This document shows positions 28,260-37,900 of a stretch of 64,000 bases of DNA, piece by piece; the stretch's first letter is position 1; the number at the start of each line of letters is the position of its first letter. The notes beneath the pieces were generated by a model, which saw only the letters and a list, made by a program, of their open reading frames with translations, was not told the DNA's origin and did no database searches. The stretch is taken from positions 5,714 through 69,713 of the forward strand of contig JBGTBE010000066.1 of NCBI GenBank assembly GCA_041749535.1, read 5' to 3'. A program made the position numbers and the translations under genes. Source of the DNA: JBBQZU01 sp041749535. GTDB taxonomy: Bacteria; Bacteroidota; Bacteroidia; Flavobacteriales_D; Cryomorphaceae.

Positions 28260-28565
28260 TTAGAGGCACACTACTGAATTCTCCTCGTAAGATACACCGG
28301 TAGCTGCGTATTTATCAGCTTCCCAATCGTTGGTCCATTTCTGGCCATCAACGAAATAACGGAATTGGTAGTCCTTGCCTGTTTCAAGCTCAACTATAGT
28401 TTTAAAACTACCGTCTTTTTGTTTTTTCATCTCGATAGGTGAAGTCATCCAATTGCTGAATTCGCCTACTAGTTGTACGTTCTCCGCTGCAGTAACTGCT
28501 TCTGATGGAAGGCTAAATGTTACTTTACAAACGGGCTTTGATTTAAGAAACTGCTTTTTAATCAT
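28260..28565 (-). CDS. Stand-alone CBM48 / isoamylase-N-terminal-like domain protein
   Basis: The 101-residue product is one beta-sandwich domain: KVTFSLPSEA, VQLVGEFSNWM, a Gly/Lys turn, FKTIVELETGKDYQFRYFVDGQKWTNDWEADKY. These are the core strands of CBM48, the glycogen-binding domain usually found on GlgB, isoamylase and AMP-kinase beta subunits. There is no enzyme attached, no signal peptide and no membrane segment. It may be a glycogen-binding adaptor or regulator, by analogy to the AMPK beta subunit; that is inference. It is convergent with the glgE operon and lies beside the GH31 gene on the same strand, but with its own promoter. Confidence 0.85.
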   Translation of the reverse strand: MIKKQFLKSKPVCKVTFSLPSEAVTAAENVQLVGEFSNWMTSPIEMKKQKDGSFKTIVELETGKDYQFRYFVDGQKWTNDWEADKYAATGVSYEENSVVCL

Positions 28566-28592
28566 TGTGTTGGTTTACTTTCGATTTCGGCG

Positions 28593-28600
28593 CAAAAGTA
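28593..28600 (-). promoter_or_regulatory. Putative -7 box of the CBM48 gene
   Basis: On the minus strand this reads TACTTTTG, an exact match to TAnnTTTG, with a leader of about 20 bases before the ATG at 28565. It separates the gene from the upstream GH31 gene on the same strand. Confidence 0.5.
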
Positions 28601-28650
28601 CTGAATTCATCTTAGTGTCTGGGTAACACTTTGTTAAATAATTGTTAAAT

Positions 28651-31026
28651 CTAAATGAATGCAATGATGATCTCATTCGGACTATACGGAACTTCCAGAT
28701 AATGAAGTCTTTCGATCATCTTCGAAGTGTCAGGATACGCTTCGTAGGGGTCAAAGTTAGAAATTGCTGGCATGAAACGAAAGTTCTCAGAACAAATATT
28801 TACAGCATTGCCATTAAAAATTGCTGCTGTATGCTCAAAACCATGTAGATACAATCTCAAATTTTTATAAGCAGAGTTATACTTTCCAACCTGCCTATCA
28901 ATTTTAAACTGATTCGTTGACAGATGAAGCTTTCTGAGTGCATGATTTTCATTTGTTTGGTCAATGTGTATGCCATCATCCTCATAGAAAGTATAGTTTC
29001 CCGGTGCACCGAAGTATATATGAATGCGCACTGTACCATCATTCAACTCATTGGTACTTTGTACAATACTTTGCATGGGGATAATTCCACCTGCCTTCGC
29101 ATAAAGTGGAATGGTGTCGTTCTGAAGTTCAATGAGATGTTCCCTACCTCCTTCATATATCGTGTCATTTAGAAAGTGGTACCAGTTTCCTTGGGGCAGA
29201 TACACTTTAGCTATTTTGGTTTCGGACTCAACAGGGCATACAAGAAGGTGCTGTCCGAGCGTGAATTGATGTTCAAATGGATTAGAGAAAATTTTCCATT
29301 CAGTGCCATACTCGAAAACCAGCGTACGTGCGGGCGGCATACCATTTTGGGTTGATTCATAGAACAGTGAATAGATATGAGGGAGCAAAGCATAACGCAA
29401 GCCTAAGTAGTTTCTGGCTATTTCAAGTGTTTCCTCTCCGAATGACCATGGTTCAGCTTCTTTAGAATTGATCATTGAATGACCCCTCATCAGCGGTTGA
29501 AATGTAGCCTGTGCAATCCATCTGCGATAGAGTGATGCACCGGCATCGCCTGTGAAACCGCCCAAATCATTTCCTGTGAATGGAAATCCTGATAAACCCA
29601 TGCCCGTGACCAATTTTGCACCGAGCATAAGATGGTCATCATTTGAATGGTTATCGCCAGTCCAAACAGCGCTGTATCGCTGGCCTCCACTAAAGGTGGC
29701 ACGTGTGAGTACAAAAGGCCTGAGACCGACCAGCCCGGCTGTAGCGCCTTCCATAGTGGCACGGCTCATTTGCATACCATATACATTGTGTGCATCGCGG
29801 TGCGTGCCGCTGGTACCATCCTGATCGAAAAGGAGGATGCTTGGCATATGATGGCCCCATACTGCTGGTTCATTCATATCATTCCAAAACCCTTCAATTC
29901 CGAGCGAAGTGAAGTGCTCCACATATTTCGCCCACCACGTGCGCACATTTGGATTCGTGAAGTCGGGAAAATGACACCAACCTAGCCATGCTCCTCCGCT
30001 GTACAACTCACCATCTGGGTATTTCACAAATACATCATTCGCAATACCATCCTCATACACATGGTAGCCCTCTTCAATTTTCACCCCTGGGTCTAGAATA
30101 ACAACAGGGTGAAAATCAAGCTCTTTCAACATACGAATAATCTCAATGGGATCGGAAAAGTGCTCTTTGTGCCAAGTGAACACTTTATAGTCCTGCATAT
30201 AGTGTATATCAAAGTAGATCACATCAGCTGGCAACTTTTTTTCCCGAAAAGTCTTGGCTACACGAATTACATCCGCGGATGGGAAGTAGCTGTATCTGCA
30301 TTGCTGAAACCCGAGACTCCACAAGGGAGGGAGCGTCATCCTTCCAGTCAGGGCCGTATATTCTTCTAAAATATTTGCAGGTGTAGGTCCGGCAATAAGG
30401 AAGTAATCGAGTATACCATCATTGGCTTGGAAAAATGAAAAACGATTGTTTGCTGCTCCGAAATTGAAAACTGATTCGCTGTGATTGTTGAGAAAGAGCC
30501 CGTAGAAACGGTTGTGGCACATTCCTATGTAGAACGGGCAGGATACATAGAGCGGGTCTGTAGAGGGTGTATAGCCATAAGCATCAGTATTCCAATTTCT
30601 ATACTGTTTACCTGCTTTGTCTAAACCTCCTGTTTTCTCTCCTAAACCGAAAAAGCGTTCTCCCGATTGCAGGGTTTTATAGCAAGTCACGCCGCCAGAA
30701 TCCCAAATTGTTCCCAATCCAGCATCATCTTCAGAGAGCACTATTCCATCATTGGTTTCGAAACGAAGCCTGAGAGGCATTTTTTGTATTATAAGCTTAT
30801 AAGAAGTGCTAATGAGTTCAAAGTGGCCACTTGTTTCGATGAGTTCATAGCTGTTGATGTGTGCAGTTTCATTGATTGCATATGAAGCTTTCTGCTGCGA
30901 TTTTGGCTCGAATATCCTGATGGTCTTGGATGATATACATTGTACCTTCAAAAGCACAGAATCAGTTAAGAGATCCAATCCATCGGCACTTTCCATCACG
31001 GAAGTAAGGTTTCCCAATTTTATCAT
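28651..31026 (-). CDS. GH31 alpha-glucosidase
   Basis: The 791-residue product has the GH31 order: an N-terminal beta-sandwich, then a barrel with the signature WNDMNEP containing nucleophile Asp383 (GIEGFWNDMNEPAVW). The second catalytic region is VWTGDNHSNDDHL, and PFTGNDLGGFTG follows, then beta-sandwich C-terminal domains. Such enzymes release glucose from the non-reducing ends of alpha-glucans or maltooligosaccharides. No signal peptide is seen at the N-terminus (MIKLGNLTSVMESADG), so it is probably cytosolic and could degrade intracellular maltodextrin. It is next to the glgE island but on the opposite strand, with its own promoter. Confidence 0.93.
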   Translation of the reverse strand: MIKLGNLTSVMESADGLDLLTDSVLLKVQCISSKTIRIFEPKSQQKASYAINETAHINSYELIETSGHFELISTSYKLIIQKMPLRLRFETNDGIVLSEDDAGLGTIWDSGGVTCYKTLQSGERFFGLGEKTGGLDKAGKQYRNWNTDAYGYTPSTDPLYVSCPFYIGMCHNRFYGLFLNNHSESVFNFGAANNRFSFFQANDGILDYFLIAGPTPANILEEYTALTGRMTLPPLWSLGFQQCRYSYFPSADVIRVAKTFREKKLPADVIYFDIHYMQDYKVFTWHKEHFSDPIEIIRMLKELDFHPVVILDPGVKIEEGYHVYEDGIANDVFVKYPDGELYSGGAWLGWCHFPDFTNPNVRTWWAKYVEHFTSLGIEGFWNDMNEPAVWGHHMPSILLFDQDGTSGTHRDAHNVYGMQMSRATMEGATAGLVGLRPFVLTRATFSGGQRYSAVWTGDNHSNDDHLMLGAKLVTGMGLSGFPFTGNDLGGFTGDAGASLYRRWIAQATFQPLMRGHSMINSKEAEPWSFGEETLEIARNYLGLRYALLPHIYSLFYESTQNGMPPARTLVFEYGTEWKIFSNPFEHQFTLGQHLLVCPVESETKIAKVYLPQGNWYHFLNDTIYEGGREHLIELQNDTIPLYAKAGGIIPMQSIVQSTNELNDGTVRIHIYFGAPGNYTFYEDDGIHIDQTNENHALRKLHLSTNQFKIDRQVGKYNSAYKNLRLYLHGFEHTAAIFNGNAVNICSENFRFMPAISNFDPYEAYPDTSKMIERLHYLEVPYSPNEIIIAFI

Positions 31027-31029
31027 GCC

Positions 31030-31037
31030 GAAATATA
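31030..31037 (-). promoter_or_regulatory. Putative near-leaderless promoter of the GH31 gene
   Basis: On the minus strand TATATTTC, one mismatch from TAnnTTTG, ends only three bases before the ATG at 31026. Either the mRNA is leaderless or the true start codon lies further downstream. Confidence 0.35.
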
Positions 31038-31345
31038 CATTGTTTGGTCTCGTAGACGAATGTAAAATGTCGTTTTCACAAGTACTTAGTTTTTTGTTGA
31101 ACGCTCCTAATAATTTGATTCCAGAAAAGAAGTCTGCCAGAAATCGTTGATATCAATAGCAAAGGATTCAGCAAATGTTAAATTAAACCCTTTAATATAC
31201 AAAATATGTTAATTGGTCTTTTAAATTTTGTGGTTTGGGCATAATTGAGTCAAGTTTTGTCGATTTGGAAACGTCATTAGTCTAAATTTCGTCCTAAATT
31301 GGTAGATAACCTGTTAATCATATAATTAAGCCTGAAAAATTCTTT

Positions 31346-31353
31346 TATTTTCG
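31346..31353 (+). promoter_or_regulatory. Putative -7 box (TATTTTCG) of the secreted glycosidase gene
   Basis: TATTTTCG followed by C is the same variant seen ahead of the epimerase (50874) and ompH-like gene (63507). It would place the transcript start near 31360, supporting the ATG at 31378 over a TTG at 31366. Confidence 0.4.
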
Positions 31354-31377
31354 CACAGCTTTAATTTGACCTTACCA

Positions 31378-34152
31378 ATGAGATTTTCAGGAATTAATTA
31401 TTCACTGCTAGTCGGTTCATTATTTTTAGTTGTTCAAGAATATACTCAAGCACAAACTTTGCAAGCCGTTGCAGTAGAGTGGGGGGAGTATATACCTGCC
31501 CCAAGGTTTGGCTATTATGCCAGAGTCGTAAATGAGCATGAGCTTCCCGATTGTCAAATAGAGCCTGCCGCGGAGAATCTTCGCGACTGGCGTTCATCAC
31601 TGTTTAGAAGTCAGATCGCTTCATTGAATCCGCAAATTCTTCGGTTCCCAGCAGGCACAGCTGCCAATTTTTGGTATTGGGAAAATGAGAATAAAACCGT
31701 AGTAGGGAACAATGGTGTACCCAGAGTGTTAGAAATATGCGAGGGATCGCTATTGGATATTCCTGAATCAAAGGACATTGGATGTCCAGGCCCTCTTCTG
31801 GATTTTACAGCTGATCGTTTTGAAGATATAGTAAGAAAGACCTCAACAACTTTGGAGTCCTATAGAGACGCTATGAATATTTTCAGGGATGTGAATGGCA
31901 TCGATGTCAATGAAATGTTCGTGCTAGGACCTATCGATCCCTTTTACTATGTTGGAAGCCCACAACTCGATTTCGAAACCCCGGGATTCACTCCTGCGCA
32001 GAAAAGACTGCGCATTGGGCAAAAAGGATATGAGCGGATGATCCGTCAGTTGAATAAGATACTCAAGGTATATTGCGGAGACTGTACTAGCTATGATGGA
32101 AATTTTGACTTCGAAATAGGCAATGAGGTATTTTTATCTAAGTACGGTAGGTTTTTTCCTTTTGAAGCATGTTTTGCAATGTCGCCTCAGGAGGTTTGTG
32201 ATGTATGCCGCACTGATATTACCTTCTACGCTGATCTTTGCGAAGCAATTATCCCGGTAATACGTGCGAAATTTCCAAATGCCCGCATTGGAGTTGTTGG
32301 AAGTAAAATAACTGTGGCCGGCCAACCATGGACCCAAACGCTTATTGACCGATTTGGTCCTTCTTCAAATAATCCAGTCGAAGGAGTATCGGTACATTTT
32401 TATGCACTTCCTTTCTCCATGGAATCACTCAGCCAACCACTTTGTGAAGGGAACCCTTTGTTTTATAATACCGATCAACTACTTCACTATCCTTTTACGG
32501 TGATGGAGGAGTTTTACGAATCTAAAGCCTGCTCAGTGTTGGAGGGTTCTGGACTTGAAGTATGGGCTACTGAATTTAACAGTCTTGATAGGAGTGATGA
32601 TTGTATAGAGTTGTATAATTCAACTTTCCCTGTGAATGAACCTTTGTTCTATTTGGACAATTGGCTGCACGCCCTGAATGTAATCGGACAGTTTAATAGC
32701 ATGATGGCCTATAGCAGCACCACACCGGATCCTTGGTTGAATGCATCCGGCGGGGTACCCTTCTCAAAATTGATCATGCATTCAATGTATGGCAACCCTC
32801 ATGCTTCTGCGGTAATGGCTGATGGTACGCTTACTGGGGCGGGTATAGCTAGCACCTTGCTGCTGGATCTGCTCGATGATGCCACTGACCTGAGAAGGAT
32901 TATTGTGGCACCATCTACAAATGTTTCATTTGATGAAGACGGTGCCTGGTTTCCAAACATACCTGATGGCGAAATATTGCCCTACCACTACCTTGTGAAT
33001 GAAACGACAGAAACTGGAACCACACAAACACCGACTTTTGATGTATATGGATGGATTTTCAGAGGACCCACTTCTTATAAATTGATGCTTGTGAACTTGC
33101 GCAACGCGGAGATGAATACAGGGATTTCTTCAATACCTGGTTTCGAAGGAACTGTATCAGGAATTGGACACCACGTGCCAGCTGGTCTACTTACTGAGAA
33201 AGTTACTGACGGACTCAATAGTCCCTTTGTGCTGACCAATTCAGTTCAATCAAACAACGGAAAAGTAGTGTTACCTCCCTACTCAATTTCCATTTTAGAA
33301 GGAGATCTTCCTCCAGATTGTTCAACAACTCCTATTTTGGCATCCAATGCCTGCTATTGCAACCCTCCTCTGCTAAACCATTCAAATTTTGAAGCAACTT
33401 TTGGCATGTGGTGGCCTGGCGGTCCTGGTGCAGTCAGGGTTCCTACTCAACCGGCGTATCCAGCCCAATTAGGTACCCATATGCTTAGGCTGAAAGGAAA
33501 TTCGGCCACAGCCTTCATTACAGCAGGGCCAGCAGCTGCCCAATTTGCCACCCGAATGAAGATTAAATTTGAATATGCTGGTTTCGGGATGAATTCGCAA
33601 AATGACCGGCTCCTGCTCCAGGTGAGTACCAATGGAGGCGGTGTTTTCACTACGATTAGGGAATTCACTTTCGGACAGGATTTTTTAAATGGAGAACCAT
33701 CCATAGCGAATGTGATCTATGAAGGTCCATTTTCTCAAAACTTCAAAGTGCGAATAAGGAGTATTACCAACACTGGCTCAAAAGACTTCTTTCTCGATAA
33801 TGTTAAAATATATGCGTGTAATGAGGCAGCTCCTGCTGGAATAAACCCTATCATTGACTCTATTGAAGAAGCTTCAACTGAAGCCAGAATCATAGAATTG
33901 CCAAAATTGGAAGTTTATCCGAATCCTTTCAAGGACGCAGTAAACGTCACAATTGCTAACAACAATGACCCAGGAGCCACATACAACCTCATCAACGCTG
34001 CTGGCCAGACAGTACAGACGGGCATGCTAGATCAGGAACACGGAACTGAGGCCAAATCCATCTACACTTCCCACCTGCCAAATGGGTTGTATACCTTGCT
34101 TGTTTACACGGGAAGCAACAAATTAACAAAGAAGATCCTCCTACAGCGTTGA
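31378..34152 (+). CDS. Secreted clan GH-A-like glycoside hydrolase with type IX sorting domain
   Basis: The product is 924 residues from the ATG at 31378. A signal peptide ends near QEYTQAQ. The first 560 residues or so look like a TIM-barrel glycosidase: LRFPAGTAANFW, then FEIGNEV with a candidate acid/base Glu250 after Asn, and EVWATEFNSLD with a candidate nucleophile Glu399. The Asn-Glu pair is typical of clan GH-A (GH39, GH51 and GH79 are examples); I cannot assign a family. A jelly-roll region (about 660-820, FEATFGMWWPGG to FFLDNVKIYACNE) and a type IX C-terminal sorting domain (LEVYPNPFKDAVNV to LTKKILLQR) follow. It would be exported across the outer membrane by SprA. The substrate is unknown. 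Confidence 0.75.
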   Translation: MRFSGINYSLLVGSLFLVVQEYTQAQTLQAVAVEWGEYIPAPRFGYYARVVNEHELPDCQIEPAAENLRDWRSSLFRSQIASLNPQILRFPAGTAANFWYWENENKTVVGNNGVPRVLEICEGSLLDIPESKDIGCPGPLLDFTADRFEDIVRKTSTTLESYRDAMNIFRDVNGIDVNEMFVLGPIDPFYYVGSPQLDFETPGFTPAQKRLRIGQKGYERMIRQLNKILKVYCGDCTSYDGNFDFEIGNEVFLSKYGRFFPFEACFAMSPQEVCDVCRTDITFYADLCEAIIPVIRAKFPNARIGVVGSKITVAGQPWTQTLIDRFGPSSNNPVEGVSVHFYALPFSMESLSQPLCEGNPLFYNTDQLLHYPFTVMEEFYESKACSVLEGSGLEVWATEFNSLDRSDDCIELYNSTFPVNEPLFYLDNWLHALNVIGQFNSMMAYSSTTPDPWLNASGGVPFSKLIMHSMYGNPHASAVMADGTLTGAGIASTLLLDLLDDATDLRRIIVAPSTNVSFDEDGAWFPNIPDGEILPYHYLVNETTETGTTQTPTFDVYGWIFRGPTSYKLMLVNLRNAEMNTGISSIPGFEGTVSGIGHHVPAGLLTEKVTDGLNSPFVLTNSVQSNNGKVVLPPYSISILEGDLPPDCSTTPILASNACYCNPPLLNHSNFEATFGMWWPGGPGAVRVPTQPAYPAQLGTHMLRLKGNSATAFITAGPAAAQFATRMKIKFEYAGFGMNSQNDRLLLQVSTNGGGVFTTIREFTFGQDFLNGEPSIANVIYEGPFSQNFKVRIRSITNTGSKDFFLDNVKIYACNEAAPAGINPIIDSIEEASTEARIIELPKLEVYPNPFKDAVNVTIANNNDPGATYNLINAAGQTVQTGMLDQEHGTEAKSIYTSHLPNGLYTLLVYTGSNKLTKKILLQR

Positions 34153-34203
34153 TTGTTAAGTAAACTGCTAAACATCAATCGCCAAGACAGTATTTTTCAA
34201 CTA

Positions 34204-34626
34204 TCATTTGCCCTGAGCAAGCCTTTTCAGTACAATGTTTGCGAACCATACACCAAGTGCGGCACCAACTGCATCGGCTATCACATCTGATATACTCGCA
34301 AATCTGCTTGGAATAAAATAGCCCTGAATAGCTTCTGTCGCCACACCGAATGATAATCCGATAAGAAGTGTAAAAATCACAGATTTCGAAGTTTTGTACC
34401 TGGCCATTTCGCGCTTGCTATTTCCCCAAACCAGAAAGATGGATAGTATGCCGAAGACTCCGACATGGGCAAGCTTATCTTCAATATTTATTTCCCAGAA
34501 ATCAATATCGGGCAGTTCATCACCCGGTAGTATGCAGATATAAAGAATAAAGGCGGCCCATAGAAGAGCCGCCCAGTATGCTTCTAAAAAGCCAATGTTT
34601 CTACCCGACGATTGCCTTGTATCCAT
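34204..34626 (-). CDS. VanZ-family membrane protein
   Basis: The product is about 140 residues from the ATG at 34626, which overlaps the end of gcvH by 26 bases; in-frame ATGs at 34632 and 34665 are alternatives. It has four membrane helices: AYWAALLWAAFILYICI, HVGVFGILSIFLVWG, VIFTLLIGLSFGVATEAIQ and ADAVGAALGVWFANIV. The conserved VanZ motif E-x-x-Q (TEAIQGYF) and a D-x-x-A-D-x-x-G pattern (DVIADAVGAALG) are present. VanZ confers teicoplanin resistance in enterococci, but most homologues have no known role. It follows sprA and gcvH, an arrangement I recall from other Bacteroidota. Confidence 0.85.
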   Translation of the reverse strand: MDTRQSSGRNIGFLEAYWAALLWAAFILYICILPGDELPDIDFWEINIEDKLAHVGVFGILSIFLVWGNSKREMARYKTSKSVIFTLLIGLSFGVATEAIQGYFIPSRFASISDVIADAVGAALGVWFANIVLKRLAQGK

Positions 34627-34972
34627 CAGCATCAAGAAGTTCATCGATATTTCCTGAAACTTCAATTTTAATCATCCATCCTTTGCTGTATGGATCCTCA
34701 TTTACCATTTCAGGGTTCGACTCAAGTTTTTTATTGAATTCAATAATTTTCCCTGATACGGGCATGAAAAGATCCGAAACTGTTTTCACAGCTTCTATGG
34801 TGCCAAATACTTCACCTAAATCGAGCGAATCACCTTCAGTTTCAATTTCAACAAATACTATATCGCCAAGCTCACCTTGGGCGAAATCAGTAATGCCAAC
34901 AGTTGCGACGTTACCTTCAAGGCGCACCCATTCATGGTCTTTGGTGTATTTGAGATCAGCAGGAATATTCAT
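34601..34972 (-). CDS. gcvH: Glycine cleavage system H protein
   Basis: The 123-residue product has the H-protein signature GTIEAVKTVSDLFMPVSGKI, with Lys63 as the lipoylation site. The N-terminus (MNIPADLKYTKDHEWVRLEG) is typical. The H protein shuttles the methylamine group of glycine between the P, T and L proteins; none of those genes is here. It starts 12 bases after the sprA stop codon. The linkage to sprA has no evident functional reason but seems to be conserved gene order. Confidence 0.96.
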   Translation of the reverse strand: MNIPADLKYTKDHEWVRLEGNVATVGITDFAQGELGDIVFVEIETEGDSLDLGEVFGTIEAVKTVSDLFMPVSGKIIEFNKKLESNPEMVNEDPYSKGWMIKIEVSGNIDELLDADGYKAIVG

Positions 34973-34983
34973 ATTCAGAAGTT

Positions 34984-37900
34984 TTATTGTGTTAAGGTAA
35001 AGCGCAAAGATATACCAGTGTTTATGTTCATCGTTGGGAAAGAGATGGAAACTTTTGGTTTGTTGATCTGATGGTCATAAAAAGCCCTGATATTCAATCG
35101 ATCAGAAATTACATAATCAAAGGAAGTTTTGATTGAAATCAGGTTCTGACCTGAGGTTATTTGGTTGGTGCCTTCATCAAGTCTGCGGGCTATCATTTCG
35201 GTATCCCTTATACTTAAATCTGCTCGGATATTCAAGTCGCTCTTTCTTGATTTGCCACCAATCTTCAACTCTACATTCGGGAACCTGTAGCCTGTGCCTA
35301 TTACCCAATCTATGCTGCGGTTCTCAGTGAGCTGGAAATTTGCTGTACTGAAAGCCAATGTTCTTGTGCGGCCCGTCTCCAAATTGATGATCAATGAGTT
35401 TTGCAAGGTCATATCTATGCGGATGAGTGGGCTGATTTGCTCGGACAACGTTATTGCTGTAATCTGCCTCTCTGGTATAAAGTTTTGCTCTTCAGAATTA
35501 TCACGAAACGGTTCCCCATTTAAATCGTTACCGGCTGCCAGGTTGGTGGTAAAGTTGTTTACGCTAAATGTACTGCGATAGGCATGTGTGATATTAATAT
35601 TTCGAAAGTACTTTTTCAAGGCCGGGATCTTAGAAAGACCGTCGTAGCTGAAATTCCAGTTGGGATTCTTAATCGCATCCAGCAAACTGTAATCCTGAAT
35701 GAACAAGTTAACCTTATTTACATCCTGGCCAGTGTATGCCGCCACAAAGGAAGGCACAAGCACATCCTGTGAGCTGGGCCCATATCCATCGGCATAAATA
35801 CCTTCAAATCCTGAATTGGGCGCTGATAAGCCTGATTCCAACGCAAGTCTGTTCGATATATCAGCCCTGATATCTTTAAAGTTTTCGAATGTTGGGCTTA
35901 TGTTGTTGCTCAAATCTCTTGTCCATGCTGTAGACCAGGCAACCATTGTGGTACTGAAACTTCCTGTCTGAAATTGACTTTCTTCAAGATATGCTTGTAA
36001 GTCATTGTTAAATCTAAAAAAGGAACCATCATTGAAAGACCTGCTTCTCGTAGCATTGAGCTCTATCCGCATATTCGGAAGCGGTTCAAGGTTCACCCTG
36101 AAATTGAAATCTTCTGTGTAAGTTTCTAAATACTGGGTATTGAGAAATTCGTTCTGAACAAGCCAACCTTTAAGCGCTGCCTGCCGATTAAAATTCTCGT
36201 ATTGATGACCGAAGACGAATCCGAAGCCAGGGGCATTAAATCCAGGGTCCATACCGAGAATATTCGAAGTGCGGTTATACCCGGGAAGTATGGTTCCCTC
36301 ATTCTGACTGTATACTACGGTAATATTCTTCAAGCTCATGAGAAGCTTGGCAGCATAATCTAGAAAAGTTATTGCGTCTTCACTTTTTTCCTTTTTCTTT
36401 TCTTCTTCGCCTTCCCCTTCCTTGGTTTTAGGATCTCTTGCATTTGGATTCGTAAGGGGCCTGCCAGCCGATCTGCCCTGCCTTTGAAACTTGTTGTTTA
36501 CCTTCTTGAAATAGGGTAATTTGTTGTACAAAGTGAGCATGTTGAGTTGCCCATTCAGACTTATGTTCCTGGCATTCTGTATTACGTTTCCAAGTGTATC
36601 TTGTGAAAACGGAGCCCGATTCCAATTATAATTACCTGTGTAGCGCGCATCGAGGGAGATCCAATCTAAAATTGGAATTTTGTCTATTGGTACTTTATAA
36701 TTTGCTGAGACTGTCTGATTGAAAGTCACATTTTCACCAAATTTGGAGATGCTTTGCCAAACGGTGTCTCTGAACTGATTGTACGAATCGCGGTCATCCT
36801 TATCTACCCTTCCTGGAGGCTCTTGCACAAATGAAAGATTGTTGGCGCTATAGGTGAGTCTCAATGAATTGGTAAGGTCGTGTTGAAGGTCATAAATACG
36901 CGACCAATTGTAGGTTTTTGTATAAAGAACAGGCTGCTCAAAATCGAAATCGTCAAAATTATTTCTGTATTGTGTTTCACTGTAGGTTCTGTTCAAGTCT
37001 GTACGCATTGAAAAGCTCTTTGGGAGTAGGGTGAAGTTAAAGTCACGTACAAGGCCATACCAATCTGACTTTTGGAGAAATTTGCTGGTTGCAAAAGGTT
37101 TATAGTTTTTGGGTTTTAGAGAATAGGTATATCCCAATCCAAATCTGTATTGTCGCTGGTTATCGAACACAGTATTGATATCATAGAAGTTGCGGTCACT
37201 AAATGCAAAAGTCGCATTGAAATTTTCTATGTCATAGGGCATAGGCTTCTTCTCGCTATTCACACGTTCCTTCCTTACATTGGTGAAGTTTAAGCTCCTC
37301 CTTCTGGTGTATGTTTGAGATCGGGCCCTGATCTCGCTTTTCTCGTCAGGCGAAAGCCCCTCTACAACATCATTGAGCTCAAGGTCAGGTGCAAGGGGGT
37401 CGAACCTTGGTTGTACAAATTGTTCGGCTTGTCCTATATACATGGGTATTCTCACCCCACTCTCTTCTGGCAGAAATTTTCCCAGCTCAAGACTGGAGTT
37501 TACATCATAGCCCAATGAAGTTTCCTGAGGGCGCTCTGCAACGCGACTTTCAAGCGCACCAAAGTTTGGTGTTGTAATGTTTCCAGAAAGGCTTATAGTC
37601 CCGAAATCGGCCAACTGTGTGTTTACACGTGCCAAAGCTGCCCATCCTCCATCATTGTTAAAATCAGACAGCCTCAACTCATTCACCCATATTTCTGCAC
37701 TTTCTCTGTTTCCATCATCCGTGGACCATATGTTCTCAGCCGCATTGGGGTTGCGCACACCGATCATTATAGTCCTTACTGAGCTCAATACGGGGTTACC
37801 CTTTATTTTAATCCTTCTGGTCCCATCAGGAACATCGTAGATTTCCTGATCGGGAAATCCAGTCTGATTTCTATTGTTTTTCGCAGCCTGCAACTTTGAA

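Larger units (their letters stand above)
31027..31377. other. AT-rich divergent intergenic region (about 350 bases)
   Basis: This region separates the GH31 gene (minus) and the type IX cargo glycosidase (plus). It contains -7-like boxes TATATTTC on the minus strand (31030-31037) and, on the plus strand, TAAATTTC (31283-31290) and TATTTTCG (31346-31353). No open reading frame of coding character, no hairpin terminator and no clear repeat were seen. Confidence 0.6.

Noticed and set aside
34153..34203. Possible terminator between the secreted glycosidase and vanZ
   Set aside because: Only a five-base pairing (GATTG with CAATC) could be made, with no T-tract.
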